NCBI RefSeq assembly: GCF_001425785.1
Contig: NZ_LMDI01000034.1
Span: forward strand, 164,665 to 228,664
Direction of reading: 5' to 3'
From: Rhizobacter sp. Root1221
GTDB taxonomy: Bacteria > Pseudomonadota > Gammaproteobacteria > Burkholderiales > Burkholderiaceae_C
Length of the DNA: 64,000 bases
The notes under the pieces were generated by a model. That model worked only from the letters and a program-made list of their open reading frames with translations. It was not told where the DNA came from and did not search any database. Below, in pieces: positions 63,037-64,000 of the stretch (position 1 is the stretch's first letter; each line of letters begins with the position of its first letter). The translations under genes and the position numbers were made by a program.

Positions 63037-64000
63037 TGCCCGCGAACCTGCTGCTGGTCGACGATGACCCCGACCTGCTCAAGCTGCTGTCGATGCGCCT
63101 CACGGCGGCCGGCTACCACGTCACCGCCGTCGCCTCCGCCGAGGACGCTCTGGCCCAGCTCGACGTGGCCCGGCCTCAGCTGGTCGTCAGCGACGTGCAA
63201 CTGCCCGGCCGCGACGGCCTCGCGCTGTTCGACGCCATCCGCCAGCGCCACCCGGCGTTGCCGGTGATCCTGCTCACTGCCCACGGCACCATCCCCGACG
63301 CGGTGGAGGCCACCGCACGCGGGGTGTTCACGTACCTCACCAAACCGTTCGACGGCAAGGCGCTGCTCGAGAAGATCGGGCAGGCCCTCGCGCTCGGTGC
63401 CCCGGCCCACGAACCGGTCGATGGCGACGAGCGCTGGCGCGAGGCCATCGTGAGCCGCTCGAGCCGCATGGCCGAGCTGCTGGCCGAGGCCAAGATGGTG
63501 GCCGCGTCCGACGCCAGTGTGCTGATCTGCGGCGAAAGCGGCAGCGGCAAGGAACTGCTCGCGCAGGCCATCCACAAGGCCAGCCCGCGCGCCCACAAAC
63601 CCTTTGTCGCGGTGAACTGCAGCGCCATTCCCGAGGCCCTGCTCGAGTCCGAATTGTTCGGGCACGTGAAGGGGTCTTTCACCGGCGCGGTGGCCAACCA
63701 CCAGGGGCTGTTCCAGGCCGCCGATGGGGGCACCTTGTTTCTGGATGAAATCGGCGACATGCCCCCGGCATTGCAGGTCAAGCTGTTGCGGGTGTTGCAG
63801 GAGCGGTCGGTGCGGCCCGTGGGGGCCAACGAAAGCACCCCGGTGGATGTGCGCATCCTGTCCGCCACCCACCGCGACCTCGATGCCGCGATGGCCGACG
63901 GCGAGTTCCGCGAGGACCTTTTTTACCGATTGAACGTGGTGGCCCTGACGCTGCCGCCGCTCGGCGACCGGCGCGAGGACATCCCGCTGCTGGCCAACCA
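63036..64000 (+). CDS. glrR: sigma-54 response regulator, GlrR-like (3' end outside the window)
   Basis: At least 321 residues; runs off the right edge. Receiver domain with Asp53 (VVSDVQLPG), Lys103 in LTKPFD, then the AAA+ domain with Walker A GESGSGKE (166-173) and Walker B GGTLFLDEIGD. The sigma-54 contact loop reads GSFTGA (213-218) instead of GAFTGA. Its start overlaps the lipoprotein stop by one base. The DNA-binding C-terminus is not visible. Confidence 0.92.
   Translation, partial: MPANLLLVDDDPDLLKLLSMRLTAAGYHVTAVASAEDALAQLDVARPQLVVSDVQLPGRDGLALFDAIRQRHPALPVILLTAHGTIPDAVEATARGVFTYLTKPFDGKALLEKIGQALALGAPAHEPVDGDERWREAIVSRSSRMAELLAEAKMVAASDASVLICGESGSGKELLAQAIHKASPRAHKPFVAVNCSAIPEALLESELFGHVKGSFTGAVANHQGLFQAADGGTLFLDEIGDMPPALQVKLLRVLQERSVRPVGANESTPVDVRILSATHRDLDAAMADGEFREDLFYRLNVVALTLPPLGDRREDIPLLAN

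Noticed and set aside
1-64000. CRISPR arrays, tRNA genes, insertion sequences, phage or integrative-element ends
   Set aside because: No regular direct repeats with spacers, no cloverleaf sequence, no transposase or integrase frame and no flanking duplications were seen.

Overview
This 64-kb window is GC-rich DNA from a betaproteobacterium. It is most likely a member of the Burkholderiales near the Rubrivivax/Roseateles/Leptothrix group. That placement is an inference from base composition, the gene orders dksA-hslVU and corC-lnt-glyQS-gmhB-plsC, the glrK-lipoprotein-glrR order, and a GC-rich intergenic repeat of a kind I associate with that group. The window opens with the end of an rRNA operon (5S rRNA and its terminator). 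It closes inside a sigma-54 response regulator.

Layout. 0.7-2.4 kb: a long-chain acyl-CoA ligase. 2.5-7.1 kb: a tightly spaced four-gene operon of secreted proteins, ending in a lipoprotein with a FlgT/CsgG-like architecture; I cannot assign it to a known system. 7.3-13.1 kb: an alpha/beta hydrolase, an HDOD protein, a three-gene ABC importer and purT. 13.3-14.7 kb: two small envelope proteins. 14.85-36.62 kb: an aryl-polyene (APE)-type pigment cluster. 36.6-46.9 kb: accessory and housekeeping genes (AMP nucleosidase, small proteins, sugE, a DUF72 protein, phosphatase, cysteine hydrolase, GlxA-type regulator with ferredoxin, PPK2, coaX). 47.0-52.8 kb: hslU, hslV, a STAS-domain protein, a dksA-like gene and a His-rich COG0523 GTPase, all on the minus strand. 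53.0-60.0 kb: a plus-strand run of corC-like, lnt, glyQ, glyS, gmhB and plsC. 60.0-64.0 kb: a metallopeptidase, then a GlrK-QseG-GlrR-like two-component system.

The APE cluster is the centre of the window. An ammonia lyase, which looks like an aromatic rather than a histidine lyase, would make a cinnamate-type starter. A ligase fused to a hot-dog dehydratase would load it on one of two carrier proteins. Two ketosynthases plus a chain-length factor, a ketoreductase and dehydratases would build the polyene. Two methyltransferases and a flavoenzyme with halogenase motifs could decorate the aryl head. Acyltransferases and a glycosyltransferase would tie the chain to a lipid. A LolA-like protein, an MMPL exporter and a DUF3261 lipoprotein would carry it to the outer membrane. 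A dedicated phosphopantetheinyl transferase closes the cluster. Most genes overlap their neighbour by 4-20 bp. A block of three apparently unrelated genes (25.75-28.45 kb) splits the cluster into two halves.

The most unusual items are the four-gene envelope operon, the halogenase-like enzyme and atypical ammonia lyase in the pigment cluster, the cysteine-depleted DksA with a long basic tail beside a COG0523 GTPase, and a near-identical repeat placed directly after two stop codons 38 kb apart. All functions are read from sequence by eye; no database search was possible.
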